Shown here piece by piece: positions 8,971 through 17,806 of a DNA stretch of 64,000 nucleotides. The stretch is taken from NCBI RefSeq assembly GCF_050279675.1, contig NZ_JBNNUK010000008.1, forward strand, positions 96,827 through 160,826, in the 5' to 3' direction. The translations under genes and the position numbers were made by a program. Below the pieces are notes generated by a model. It was given only the letters and a program-made list of their open reading frames with translations. It had not been told where the DNA came from and ran no database searches. Each line of letters begins with the position of its first letter. The stretch's first letter is position 1. Origin of the DNA: Viridibacillus sp050279675. GTDB lineage: Bacteria > Bacillota > Bacilli > Bacillales_A > Planococcaceae.

Positions 8971-10678
8971 AAGGTTGGTTCTAGGGATTTTCATCATAAC
9001 TGTGATGTGCATTCAAAGTATACCTGCATTCGCTACAGTCTCAACAGAGCAGAAGAATCCAACAATACTGATAGCTTATCAGTCAGAGAATGGTGTTGCG
9101 AAATCAGATACTCTATTACTGGAGGCAATTTTTTCAGGAATATCTGATCAAGTTCAGTTGTCGAGTGTCCAACAAGTAACAGTAGAAACCATAAAAAAAA
9201 TAGATGTCGTGGTATTTGTAGGAGAAGACAGAAGTAAGCTACCAACGGAATTTATTAATGCTATAAAGAAATTTAAAGGCCATTTGATTGCTTTTGGTAA
9301 AAATGCTGAACAACTCCCTCGCTTTGAAAAGTGGCAATTCTTCGGTAGCCAATCACTGCGTACTTTGGATGGAGAGCCTCTTTCTAAGTTAATAACTATC
9401 GAATATGTTAAACCTCCAAAAGGTAGTGAAGTGCTAGTTGAAGGTACTAATATAAATATTAAATATCCTGTTATTGTGAAAGACGGAAATACATCTTTTA
9501 TAGCAAAGACAAATTTTATTTCCAATGATAATTATATTTTGTCTCGAGAATTATTTAATTTACTAGACTTGCAAGAACCGGTAAAACACCTGGGGTATAT
9601 ACGTCTAGAAGACATTTCTCCTATATCAAATCCGAAGCTTGTGAAGGAAACAGGTGAGTATTTAGCACAAAAGGGTATTCCTTTTTATATGGCACTAATT
9701 CCTGTTTATGTGAATAGTGAGTCTGGGGAGCAAGTGCAGTTAAAAGATAATAAAGAGCTTGTGAAAGTACTTCAGCATCTACAAAGCTTAGGCGGTATGG
9801 TTATTGCTCATGGCTATACACATACATATCGACATACAGAAACAGGCGAAGGTTTCGAGTTTTGGGATTCAATAAACAACCAAAAAATTTCATCGATTAG
9901 CGCTAGTGATGATCCTATAAAAATGAAAAAAAGAGCTGACTTTTCTACAGAGAAAGCATATCAACACTATTTGGAATCGATCGATGCGATAGAGAAGAAA
10001 TATATTGAAGATAAAATGAAGCTCTCTATTGAAAAATTAACAGAATTAAAATTGTACCCAATTTCCTTTGAAGCGCCACACTATGCAATGAGTTCAACAG
10101 GATATGACATCATTGCAAAACACTTCACATCTATATTTGGGCAAATTCAATTATCAGATGATACGTGGAAGAGAATGGGCGTGCCATTAATGATAAGTAA
10201 GCCATCACTGCTAAGTGATATGACATTATATCCTGAAACGATCGGCTTTATTGATCCGAGTAGACCGGAGCCATTGAAAGAAATGGAAGAGGAAATTAAA
10301 AAAGTTCAGCAGGTTCCTGGCTCAGTCATTGGCGGTTTTTATCATCCATATTTAGGGATGAAGTATTTACCTGAAATGGTGAGTTTAATGGAAGAGGTAC
10401 CCAATTTAGAATGGCTCGATTTACGAAAATCGAAACAAACTGTACAGTCTGAAAACATCAGGATTCAGCAAGTGGAAGATGGAGAGTTAAAAGTAGTCTC
10501 TCATATTAAATGGACAGACAAGGTAAAGCAAAGGATGGAAGAAAATCCATTTGAAATGGTGTTATGGATTTTAGCAATCATCGTCGCATTATTTGTCATA
10601 GCATTCTTTATTTATGTTGTGAGCTTACGTACAAAGCTGCGAAAACGATTGTTTGAGGAGCGAAATTTTAATGGCTAA
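8960..10678 (+). CDS. ydaL: DUF2334 polysaccharide-deacetylase-like membrane protein (YdaL-like)
   Basis: A 572-residue exported protein with an N-terminal signal peptide (IFIITVMCIQSIPAFA) and a C-terminal transmembrane helix (about 541-563) followed by a basic cytoplasmic tail. The central DUF2334 domain has YIRLEDISP (presumed acidic metal ligand) and HGYTH, both typical of the NodB-like deacetylase fold, and FYHPYLG near its end. It probably modifies the nascent glycan outside the cell. The ATG at 8960 is preferred because homologous signal peptides begin there. An in-frame ATG at 8918 lies deep within ydaK. It overlaps ydaK by 11 bases and ydaM by 8, so coupled translation is expected. 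Confidence 0.83.
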   Translation: MNYKRLVLGIFIITVMCIQSIPAFATVSTEQKNPTILIAYQSENGVAKSDTLLLEAIFSGISDQVQLSSVQQVTVETIKKIDVVVFVGEDRSKLPTEFINAIKKFKGHLIAFGKNAEQLPRFEKWQFFGSQSLRTLDGEPLSKLITIEYVKPPKGSEVLVEGTNINIKYPVIVKDGNTSFIAKTNFISNDNYILSRELFNLLDLQEPVKHLGYIRLEDISPISNPKLVKETGEYLAQKGIPFYMALIPVYVNSESGEQVQLKDNKELVKVLQHLQSLGGMVIAHGYTHTYRHTETGEGFEFWDSINNQKISSISASDDPIKMKKRADFSTEKAYQHYLESIDAIEKKYIEDKMKLSIEKLTELKLYPISFEAPHYAMSSTGYDIIAKHFTSIFGQIQLSDDTWKRMGVPLMISKPSLLSDMTLYPETIGFIDPSRPEPLKEMEEEIKKVQQVPGSVIGGFYHPYLGMKYLPEMVSLMEEVPNLEWLDLRKSKQTVQSENIRIQQVEDGELKVVSHIKWTDKVKQRMEENPFEMVLWILAIIVALFVIAFFIYVVSLRTKLRKRLFEERNFNG

Positions 10679-11942
10679 TATATTATTCTACATTGCGCTA
10701 TTTTTGATATGGATTATGCTTTTATACCATATGTTCTTAATGCAAGGTGGCTATCTTCACTTTAAGACATTTGAGCGTGTTATTCCTGAGTGGGAAAAGA
10801 AAATGGTTGATTTACCTACAGTAAGTGTTTTTATACCCGCGCATAACGAAGAGGTTGTAATTGGGCAAACTTTACAAGCAATGTCGCGGTTACATTATCC
10901 GAAAGAGAAACTTGAAGTAATTGTTATAAATGATAATTCTTCAGATAGAACAGGTGAAATTGCAAGGCAGTTTACAGAAAGGTACCCCTTTATTCGCGTC
11001 ATAGAAACAGAGCCCCCTAATAAGGGAAAGGGTAAGTCATCCGCGTTGAATGAGGCGTTAAGAAAATCATCTAGTGATGTAATTGTTGTTTATGATGCAG
11101 ATAATACACCGGAGAAAATGTCAGTTTGGTATTTAGTCATGGGCTTAGTAAATGATCCGAAGGCAGCTGCTGTGGTTGGTAAATTTCGAGTTATTAATGC
11201 GGCAAAAACATGGCTTACACGTTTTATTAATATTGAAACGATTTGTTTTCAATGGATGGCGCAAGGTGGCCGATTTAAATGGTTCAAAGTGGCGACTATT
11301 CCAGGGACTAACTTTGCGATTCGAAGAAGTATCGTAGAAGAACTTGGTGGCTGGGATGTTAAAGCATTAGCCGAGGATACTGAGCTAACTATTCGTGTTT
11401 ACAATAAAGGCTATCATATTCGATTCTTTCCTAAGGCAATAACATGGGAACAAGAGCCTGAAACTCTAAAAGTTTGGTGGAAGCAACGAACTCGCTGGGC
11501 CCGAGGAAATCAATATGTCGTCCTTAAATTCTTGGGTCAATTTTTTAAGTTAAAACGTAAAAGTATTATTTTTGATTTGTTTTACTTTTTCTTTACGTAC
11601 TTCCTATTCTTTTTCGGTGTTATTTTATCAAATACTCTGTTTATCATTAATCTCTTCTATGATTTAAATCTATCAATTGGAAATGTAGCTCTTGCACTAT
11701 GGATCCTGGCATTCCTTTTATTCTTAGCTGAGGTGATGATTACGCTAAGTATAGAAAAGACAGAGATGAATCGAACAAATTTCTTTTATGTAATATTAAT
11801 GTACTTTACGTATTCACAAATGTGGATTGTTTTAGTTGTTTATTCATTATTTTTAGAGATGAAAAGGGTGTTATTTAAACAAGAAGTAAAATGGTATAAA
11901 ACAGAGCGCTTTGAACAAAAAGAAAAAGGGGAAAAAAAATGA
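10671..11942 (+). CDS. ydaM: Membrane family-2 glycosyltransferase (YdaM-like)
   Basis: The processive polymerase of the operon, related to cellulose, hyaluronan and PNAG synthases. The 423-residue product has an N-terminal helix, a cytoplasmic GT-A domain and three to four C-terminal helices. Catalytic landmarks are INDNSSDRTGE (nucleotide-sugar binding), DADNTPE (DxD-type), ALAEDTELTIR (general-base Asp) and QRTRWARG (the QxxRW motif of processive enzymes). The sugar donor cannot be read from the sequence. No PilZ domain is fused, which fits control through the neighbouring YdaK. The ATG at 10671 follows GAGGAG with a 10-base gap. It shares the bases ATGA with ydaN. Confidence 0.9.
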   Translation: MANILFYIALFLIWIMLLYHMFLMQGGYLHFKTFERVIPEWEKKMVDLPTVSVFIPAHNEEVVIGQTLQAMSRLHYPKEKLEVIVINDNSSDRTGEIARQFTERYPFIRVIETEPPNKGKGKSSALNEALRKSSSDVIVVYDADNTPEKMSVWYLVMGLVNDPKAAAVVGKFRVINAAKTWLTRFINIETICFQWMAQGGRFKWFKVATIPGTNFAIRRSIVEELGGWDVKALAEDTELTIRVYNKGYHIRFFPKAITWEQEPETLKVWWKQRTRWARGNQYVVLKFLGQFFKLKRKSIIFDLFYFFFTYFLFFFGVILSNTLFIINLFYDLNLSIGNVALALWILAFLLFLAEVMITLSIEKTEMNRTNFFYVILMYFTYSQMWIVLVVYSLFLEMKRVLFKQEVKWYKTERFEQKEKGEKK

Positions 11943-14065
11943 AGCAATATCAGTTATTAATAGCGAGTTTATTATGCATAATTATTGTGGCTTTGGCACC
12001 AACCAAAAGTGAAGCTAACACTACAATTTCAGTCAATGGAGTAAAAGTGAATAATGTTAAAGATACCAATCAACCACAACCGTTTACCAATTCTCCTATT
12101 ACTTTAAATGGCCCAGCAGCTGAGGTCACTTTTTACTACGAATTAGTAGAGGATGCAAAAGGAAAAGAAAGTAAAATTGTATTGAATACCGAAAACTCTG
12201 AGTTACTAATTGCACCATCGTCTCTGTCAGTTAGTATAGATAATAAAATGGTGAAATCTATTGCAATTAATGGGGACAAGCCTGTACGTGAAATGACTAT
12301 TCCAATTAAAGGTGATGCTCTGAAAGAAGGAGTTCATGCTGTAACTGTTAAATATTATGGTGTGCTAAAAGAAGGTATTTGTGTTAAGCAAGGTACTTCA
12401 GCTAATTGGCTTACACTTAATATCAATTCATATTATCAGTTGAATGGTCTAGTAGAAAAATCAGATGTTACGCTAGGGGAGTATCCGACTAAATTTGTTG
12501 GAACTGAGGAACAACCTGTATATATTGTAATACCAGATAAGGCTTCAACAAGTACGTTAAACAGTGCACTTCAGATGACTAATTTCTTAACAAATCAATC
12601 AGGTAGAAAAAATACAGTACAAATTATTAGAGAATCTAAAATAAAAGAATTAAATCAGAATGCAGTATTTATCGGTGTACCTTCTGAATTTTCAAATTCT
12701 AATATAAAAAAACTATGGCAAGATGCTAATGTGAAGCAAACAGCAAATGCACTTAACTTATCAATTCGTACGATAAAACAAGGACAGCAAGAAACTTCAG
12801 CAATGTTTGTAACAGCAAACAAGGCAACTGATATAGAAGATAGAATGGCTATTTTAACTAATCCACAATTTTCAAAACAACTAAGCGGCTTAGATTTGTC
12901 GGTAAAGGATTTACCAAAACAGTTAAAATTGACACAGAATGGAAGCGTCACATTAGAACAACTTGGTGCAGAGAATATTACCCTTGATAGTCAGAGTACT
13001 AATAGTGCGCATTATTATTACTATGTTTCAGCTAATACGCAACTAAATAAAGCATTTACACTCAATCTAAAATTAAAAAAATCCGAAAGTATTACATCTA
13101 TAAAAGAGCAAATGGAATTAGACACTAGTACGAATATAGAGTTAATTGTATATGTAAATAATATACCGCATTCGGTGAATCTACGTACCTTGGCAGATAG
13201 TAAGGATGGAATTTACAATGTAAGTGTACCAATTGATGCTAAAGCTATTAGAGATAACCGTTTAATAGATTTGCAATTTCAAACTACTGGTCTGAGCGTG
13301 AATGATTCTTGTAAAGAAACAGATGAAAAACGTTGGATTTATATTGAAAAGGATAGTAGTATTACATTTCCAATAATACAAAACGCTAATGAACAAAAAG
13401 GGATTACATTTGCTGCATTTCCTTATCCATTTGTAAGTACGGAAGGGAGGACTATGGTTGTCTTACCCCAAAAAACAGATGTTTCAGATAAACAATTACT
13501 CAAGTTGTATAATGCTATTTTGCAAGGTGTTCAACAACCTACTATACAATTAAAAACTGCTGAGCAAGTAACAGCTAAGGATGTTGAAAATGCAAATGTT
13601 ATATTTATAGGCGGACCGAATGAACAACCTTTGTTACAAAAAAATGTGAATGATTTGATAGTTTCATATAAGGGAAATAAACCTGTATTAAGTGATGAGG
13701 GCTTTGTTTCGGAAACGGTTCAACAATTTAGCTGGATCCAAAAAAACCCTTGGAGTAAAGGGAATAATTCAATTCTAGTAATGGATCATCAAGGGTCAAC
13801 TCCAGATTATATTGAAAATAATTTTCTTCAAGAAGTAATAAACACAGATGAATTGGCAACGGTCGTTGTACAATCTAGTGACAAGCAATTTTTTACTAAT
13901 GCTGAATATGCGAAAACAAATAATCAAGTAAGTATCGATAGTAAAAATGGAAAAAGCAATAACACAATTTCAAAATGGTGGATTGTTGGATTTGCAGGGT
14001 TACTCTTACTAATTGGATTGTTGATTTTTAGGGTTAAAAGAAAAAAGTATAAGAAGTTAAGATAG
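11939..14065 (+). CDS. ydaN: BcsB-like exported glycan-synthase subunit (YdaN-like)
   Basis: A 708-residue protein resembling BcsB, the partner that guides the polymer out of cellulose synthase. It has a signal peptide (residues 1-26, ending KSEA), a large extracytoplasmic region of alternating carbohydrate-binding-like and flavodoxin-like segments, and a C-terminal anchor helix (about 678-700) followed by RVKRKKYKKLR. The anchor is probably where it docks on YdaM. It overlaps ydaM by four bases and is followed by a terminator, so it closes the operon. Cysteines at about residues 151 and 460 may form disulphides. Confidence 0.83.
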   Translation: MKQYQLLIASLLCIIIVALAPTKSEANTTISVNGVKVNNVKDTNQPQPFTNSPITLNGPAAEVTFYYELVEDAKGKESKIVLNTENSELLIAPSSLSVSIDNKMVKSIAINGDKPVREMTIPIKGDALKEGVHAVTVKYYGVLKEGICVKQGTSANWLTLNINSYYQLNGLVEKSDVTLGEYPTKFVGTEEQPVYIVIPDKASTSTLNSALQMTNFLTNQSGRKNTVQIIRESKIKELNQNAVFIGVPSEFSNSNIKKLWQDANVKQTANALNLSIRTIKQGQQETSAMFVTANKATDIEDRMAILTNPQFSKQLSGLDLSVKDLPKQLKLTQNGSVTLEQLGAENITLDSQSTNSAHYYYYVSANTQLNKAFTLNLKLKKSESITSIKEQMELDTSTNIELIVYVNNIPHSVNLRTLADSKDGIYNVSVPIDAKAIRDNRLIDLQFQTTGLSVNDSCKETDEKRWIYIEKDSSITFPIIQNANEQKGITFAAFPYPFVSTEGRTMVVLPQKTDVSDKQLLKLYNAILQGVQQPTIQLKTAEQVTAKDVENANVIFIGGPNEQPLLQKNVNDLIVSYKGNKPVLSDEGFVSETVQQFSWIQKNPWSKGNNSILVMDHQGSTPDYIENNFLQEVINTDELATVVVQSSDKQFFTNAEYAKTNNQVSIDSKNGKSNNTISKWWIVGFAGLLLLIGLLIFRVKRKKYKKLR

Positions 14066-14073
14066 ATTGAGAC

Positions 14074-14108
14074 AAGACTAGTTCAGATTAAATGGGCTAG
14101 TCTTTTTT
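14074..14108 (+). terminator. Terminator closing the ydaJKLMN-type operon
   Basis: Perfect arms AAGACTAG / CTAGTCTT followed by a T run. Confidence 0.85.
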
Positions 14109-14262
14109 AGAGAATTAATTACTGTTGTACTCTATGAAAATACAATATGTAAGCAGATTCTAATCATTATATTCAGATAATATTTAAATACCCTTGGAGC
14201 ATCGATAGCTCTTAGGTTATCTTTAATGTAATTATGGAAATGTTCAGAAGGAGGAACTTGGC

Positions 14263-14976
14263 GTGTTTCTAAAGAAAGTAACTTTATTAAAAGATGGTAC
14301 TGAAAATTTAAGTGATTATCCGTTCAACATTCCTTCATTACAAGCGCTTGAAACATTAGAATTTACGCAAAATGTAACGTTTCTAGTAGGTGAAAATGGT
14401 TCCGGGAAATCGACATTACTAGAGGGTATTGCTGATAAATGCGAGTTTAACACAGCAGGTGGAGGTCGCAATAATTTATATGAGGTGCATGCTGCAGAAT
14501 CTGTATTAGGGAACCACTTACGGTTATCTTGGTCACCAAAAGTGATGAATGGTTTTTTCCTTCGAGCGGAAACGTTTTATCAATTTGCTTCACATATCGA
14601 TTCGGATCCTTTGCATTTAAAAGCATACGGTGGGAAATCATTACATCAACAATCCCATGGAGAAGCGTTTCTTTCACTTTTCAAAAATAGATTTGGTAAA
14701 AAGGCCATATACTTATTGGATGAACCTGAAGCAGCATTATCTCCTGCTAGACAATTATCATTAATGCGTATTATGAAAGATTTAGAGCAGGAAGCACAGT
14801 TTATTATTGCAACACATTCACCTATTTTACTTGGTTATCCAGAGGCAACTATTTATGATTTTGATAGTCAGCCTATTCAAGAAGTACGTTATGAGGAAAC
14901 ATTACATTATATCTTAACAAAACGTTTTTTAGATAATCGGCAAGCTATCTTACATGAGCTTTTTGCCGATGATTAG
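14263..14976 (+). CDS. AAA-type ATPase with ABC-like fold
   Basis: A 237-residue soluble ATPase. It has Walker A GENGSGKST (about residue 46), a short ABC-like signature SHGEAF, Walker B IYLLDEPE and a switch histidine in ATHSP. It belongs to the compact single-domain group related to SMC/RecF heads and found without a permease. Its partner is unknown. The GTG start at 14263 follows AAGGAGGAAC. It lies 14 bases before a GNAT gene and probably shares its transcript. No transporter subunit is nearby, so a DNA- or stress-linked role is as likely as transport. Confidence 0.75.
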   Translation: MFLKKVTLLKDGTENLSDYPFNIPSLQALETLEFTQNVTFLVGENGSGKSTLLEGIADKCEFNTAGGGRNNLYEVHAAESVLGNHLRLSWSPKVMNGFFLRAETFYQFASHIDSDPLHLKAYGGKSLHQQSHGEAFLSLFKNRFGKKAIYLLDEPEAALSPARQLSLMRIMKDLEQEAQFIIATHSPILLGYPEATIYDFDSQPIQEVRYEETLHYILTKRFLDNRQAILHELFADD

Positions 14977-14990
14977 AAGGAGAGAAAAAA

Positions 14991-15425
14991 ATGAATTATA
15001 CATATTTCAAGGGCATTCCTAATAAAGAAATCCTTATAGGCATACAAGACCTTCATAAGCATGTATTTGAAGGTGAAGAGCTAGAGGTGAGTGAGCTGAA
15101 GGTGAAGCGACAATTGCTGTGCTGTGTTGCTATAGATAATGCTAGATTAGCTGGTTTCAAATTAGGGTATGAGATGGAAGAAGGAAAGTTTTATAGTTGG
15201 CTTGGTGGAGTTCATCCGGATTACCGTGGTCAAGGAATTGCTTCGCATCTAATGGAGCTACAGCATAAAGTAGTACAGGAGAGAGGGTATAAAACAATTC
15301 GTACGATTGGGAGAAATCACCGCCGAGCGATGCTTATTCTTAATATTAAGTATGGTTTTAATGTAATCGAAACATTTATAAGTAAAAAAGGTACCCATAA
15401 AATAATACTAGAGAAAGATTTATAA
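14991..15425 (+). CDS. GNAT-family N-acetyltransferase
   Basis: A 144-residue acetyltransferase of the GNAT fold. The acetyl-CoA pyrophosphate loop is visible as HPDYRGQGIASHLM (about residues 76-89), preceded by the beta-4 strand FYSWLGGV. The C-terminal part (RAMLILNIKYGFNVIETF) matches the usual Asn/Tyr-containing helix and last strands. The ATG follows AAGGAGAG at good spacing. The substrate is unknown. It is downstream of the AAA ATPase with a 14-base gap. Confidence 0.8.
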   Translation: MNYTYFKGIPNKEILIGIQDLHKHVFEGEELEVSELKVKRQLLCCVAIDNARLAGFKLGYEMEEGKFYSWLGGVHPDYRGQGIASHLMELQHKVVQERGYKTIRTIGRNHRRAMLILNIKYGFNVIETFISKKGTHKIILEKDL

Positions 15426-15495
15426 TGACTTTCATTTGTGAATCTTTTCCATAACCTTTAACGTTTAAAAATAAAAAGTGGAAGAGGTTGATATA

Positions 15496-16083
15496 TTGAA
15501 AGGTTTATTGAGGAGGCTTCTAATGATTGGAGGAGGCATTGTTGTCGTAGCGAGTTTAACGTTTTGGGTTGTGACAACTATATGGCTATCAGATGGAGCA
15601 GAGCCAAAAGCGGATGGCTCCAATGAGTATGCACTTGTACTAGGTGCCAAAGTGAAGAAAGGGAGCGTACCATCAAAATCTCTTTCCTATCGCTTAGATG
15701 CTGCGTTACAATATGCAAAGCAATATCCTCACGTCAAGTTGATTGTGTCAGGTGGTCAAGGGGCGGATGAAGATACTACGGAAGGATCTGTTATGCAAGC
15801 ATATCTAGTTGAGCATGGTTTAAGCCCTGAACGTATTATAATAGAGGAAAAAGCAACAAATACCTATGAAAATATTGTTTATTCTTTAAAGCTATTGGAT
15901 GAGGATATTAGTGCTTTAACAATCATTTCAAGCGATTATCATTTAGCAAGAGCTAAGATGCTTGCTAATCGATTGGATCTTAAAGTAGATGTAGTTACAG
16001 CGAAAACGCCAAAAATTATTGAGGCAAAAGTACGTTTTCGTGAACGTTTTGCATTAGTAAAATCATATATACTGGGTAGGTAG
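15496..16083 (+). CDS. YdcF/DUF218-family membrane protein
   Basis: A 195-residue protein with one N-terminal transmembrane helix (about residues 9-31) and a DUF218 (YdcF/ElyC-type) domain. Family landmarks are YALVLGAKV, LIVSGGQGADE, ATNTYENIVYSL and IISSDYHLARA. Relatives have been linked to envelope polysaccharide metabolism and S-adenosylmethionine binding, but the reaction is unclear. The TTG at 15496 is taken as start because GAAGAGG lies 8 bases before it. The in-frame GTG at 15478 has no site. It precedes a Nudix gene by 18 bases. Confidence 0.82.
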   Translation: MKGLLRRLLMIGGGIVVVASLTFWVVTTIWLSDGAEPKADGSNEYALVLGAKVKKGSVPSKSLSYRLDAALQYAKQYPHVKLIVSGGQGADEDTTEGSVMQAYLVEHGLSPERIIIEEKATNTYENIVYSLKLLDEDISALTIISSDYHLARAKMLANRLDLKVDVVTAKTPKIIEAKVRFRERFALVKSYILGR

Positions 16084-16101
16084 TAAATAGGAGGCTGTTA
16101 A

Positions 16102-16521
16102 GTGAGTATTTATAAATGGCAAGGTGCGGCAGGGGTTAGCTTAAATGATAACGGAGAAGTATTGATGGTTCTTCAAGCAGCACCAGGTGAAGATCAGAAA
16201 TGGACAGTACCTAGCGGGGGCGTCGAAGGTAATGAAACGTTTGAGGAATGTTGCCGTCGAGAATTTTTTGAGGAGACAGGTTATGAAGTAAAAGTGATAA
16301 GAGAACTTTATACGAAGTCAAACGAGCTTAAAGCGCTAGGTATTGAGATTGATGTACATTATTTTCATGTGGAAATCATAGGTGGAGAGCAAGTTATCGC
16401 AGATCCCGACAATTTAATATATGAAATCGCGTGGAAAAAAGGTGAAGAGCTATCGTCCTTACCGATGGCATATTCTGACGATGTACCATTGTTGCAGGAA
16501 TTTATTCGAGCATTAAAATAA
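16102..16521 (+). CDS. Nudix hydrolase
   Basis: A 139-residue MutT-like protein. The Nudix box runs from GGVEGNETFEECCRREFFE through ETGYE (about residues 38-61) with the metal-binding REFFEE core. The family hydrolyses nucleoside diphosphates linked to another group. The substrate here is not evident. The GTG start at 16102 follows GGAGGC. It is the last gene of the 14.3-16.5 kb cluster, which ends at a terminator shared with the converging SEC-C gene. Confidence 0.83.
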   Translation: MSIYKWQGAAGVSLNDNGEVLMVLQAAPGEDQKWTVPSGGVEGNETFEECCRREFFEETGYEVKVIRELYTKSNELKALGIEIDVHYFHVEIIGGEQVIADPDNLIYEIAWKKGEELSSLPMAYSDDVPLLQEFIRALK

Positions 16522-16525
16522 ACAT

Positions 16526-16558
16526 AAAAAGGCAATCCCTAATTGGATTGCCTTTTTG
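16526..16558. terminator. Bidirectional terminator between Nudix and SEC-C genes
   Basis: Arms GGCAATCC / GGATTGCC flanked by A5 on the left and T5 on the right, so it can serve both converging genes. Confidence 0.85.
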
Positions 16559-17596
16559 TTATTGTGCTAAAAATTCGCTAATTTGATCGCGATATTTTGA
16601 CACAGATGAAGCGGATACTTCATAGTATGCTGCAACATCTTTGACTTTTGATAAACCGCCTTCAGGAATGATAGCAGAAGCTTGTCCAGCAAGCACTGCA
16701 CCTGCAGCGACAGTATTGGCTTTTTTCGCTTTTACTGTGTTTTGTTCTAAATATTGTTGTAGTAGGGCAGTGAATGCATCAGCAGACAGATTGTATTCAG
16801 TTAAGTATTGCTGCACTAGTTCAAGAATTTCAGTTTGGAAAGGTGATAGTTCACTTTCTGTTACTGCTTTCTCTACTTCAACAGCTTTAGTCACAGGTAC
16901 TTCTTCAACAACAGTAGCTGCCACGTCTGATTGAATCTCTGGGGTAACAGCTTCTAGGAACGTTTTGTACAATTCAAATGAATCAGTAACATTACCTTCA
17001 AGCTTGCTATGTAAAGCTTTTGAAATGTTCACTTTGTCATTTGGAATGAAAATAACGCTACTTGTTGCAGTTAAACCATTTTCACCTTTACGCTTATCCG
17101 GCATGAAAATACCGAATAACCAGTTACCGCTGAATTTCTTAGATGGAGAGCCAGTCATCAAATAACGTTTTTTAGATACTTCATCTATTAAAGTAATTAA
17201 TTCGCCATTTTGCGACTCAACTTTTGCAAGTAAGAAAGCCGGTGTTAACCAAGCTGATAGAATATCTTTTACTTGAGGACGAATAGGTTGTGCTAATTGT
17301 TTATTTAAATAGTTTCTCCACAAATTTGGGCGATCAATATAAATATATGTTTCCATAGCAATTGTATCTATTAAACTGTCTGCAAATGCATGATTTAATG
17401 CATTTTGCCATTGATGATTGCGTTTTTCTAATGCATGATAGTCAGCTGTATTAAAAGATTCTTTTACAAAACCTTCCACAATGCGATCGATATCTTCACT
17501 TACTAGTGTTGAAATATCTCCTACTGCATTTTTACCACAACATTTTTTGTATTTTTTACCACTGCCACATGGACAAGGATCGTTACGACCTATCAA
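16559..17596 (-). CDS. SEC-C metal-binding-motif protein with C-terminal HTH-like segment
   Basis: A 345-residue protein whose N-terminus is a textbook SEC-C zinc motif (IGRNDPCPCGSGKKYKKCCG, residues 2-21), as found at the tail of SecA and in many stand-alone proteins. The middle is unrecognised. The last 35 residues (VKDVAAYYEVSASSVSKYRD) look like a helix-turn-helix. The TTG at 17596 is chosen because GTGAGGTG lies 7 bases before it and the motif would then start at residue 2. The ATG ten codons upstream has no ribosome binding site. Its function is unknown. A role in nucleic-acid binding is only inference. Confidence 0.7.
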   Translation of the reverse strand: MIGRNDPCPCGSGKKYKKCCGKNAVGDISTLVSEDIDRIVEGFVKESFNTADYHALEKRNHQWQNALNHAFADSLIDTIAMETYIYIDRPNLWRNYLNKQLAQPIRPQVKDILSAWLTPAFLLAKVESQNGELITLIDEVSKKRYLMTGSPSKKFSGNWLFGIFMPDKRKGENGLTATSSVIFIPNDKVNISKALHSKLEGNVTDSFELYKTFLEAVTPEIQSDVAATVVEEVPVTKAVEVEKAVTESELSPFQTEILELVQQYLTEYNLSADAFTALLQQYLEQNTVKAKKANTVAAGAVLAGQASAIIPEGGLSKVKDVAAYYEVSASSVSKYRDQISEFLAQ

Positions 17597-17806
17597 TGTA
17601 AAGCACCTCACTTTATAATTAGGCATGAAAATAGGTTAGCACAAAATGAGCTAAAACATAAGTCTTTTAGATGTAGTATTTTAAATAAGTAATTAAATAC
17701 CATTTTTTTTAACTAATTACGACAATAATAGTTGCAATATTTCTGAAAATATTGAACAATAAGCTTAACGTTTCGACTATCGAAAGATAAAGGGGAGAAG
17801 GATACA

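Noticed and set aside
14263..14976. ABC transporter ATPase needing a permease partner.
   Set aside because: Neighbours are a GNAT and a YdcF protein. The signature motif is atypical, so I call it a stand-alone AAA/ABC-like ATPase.
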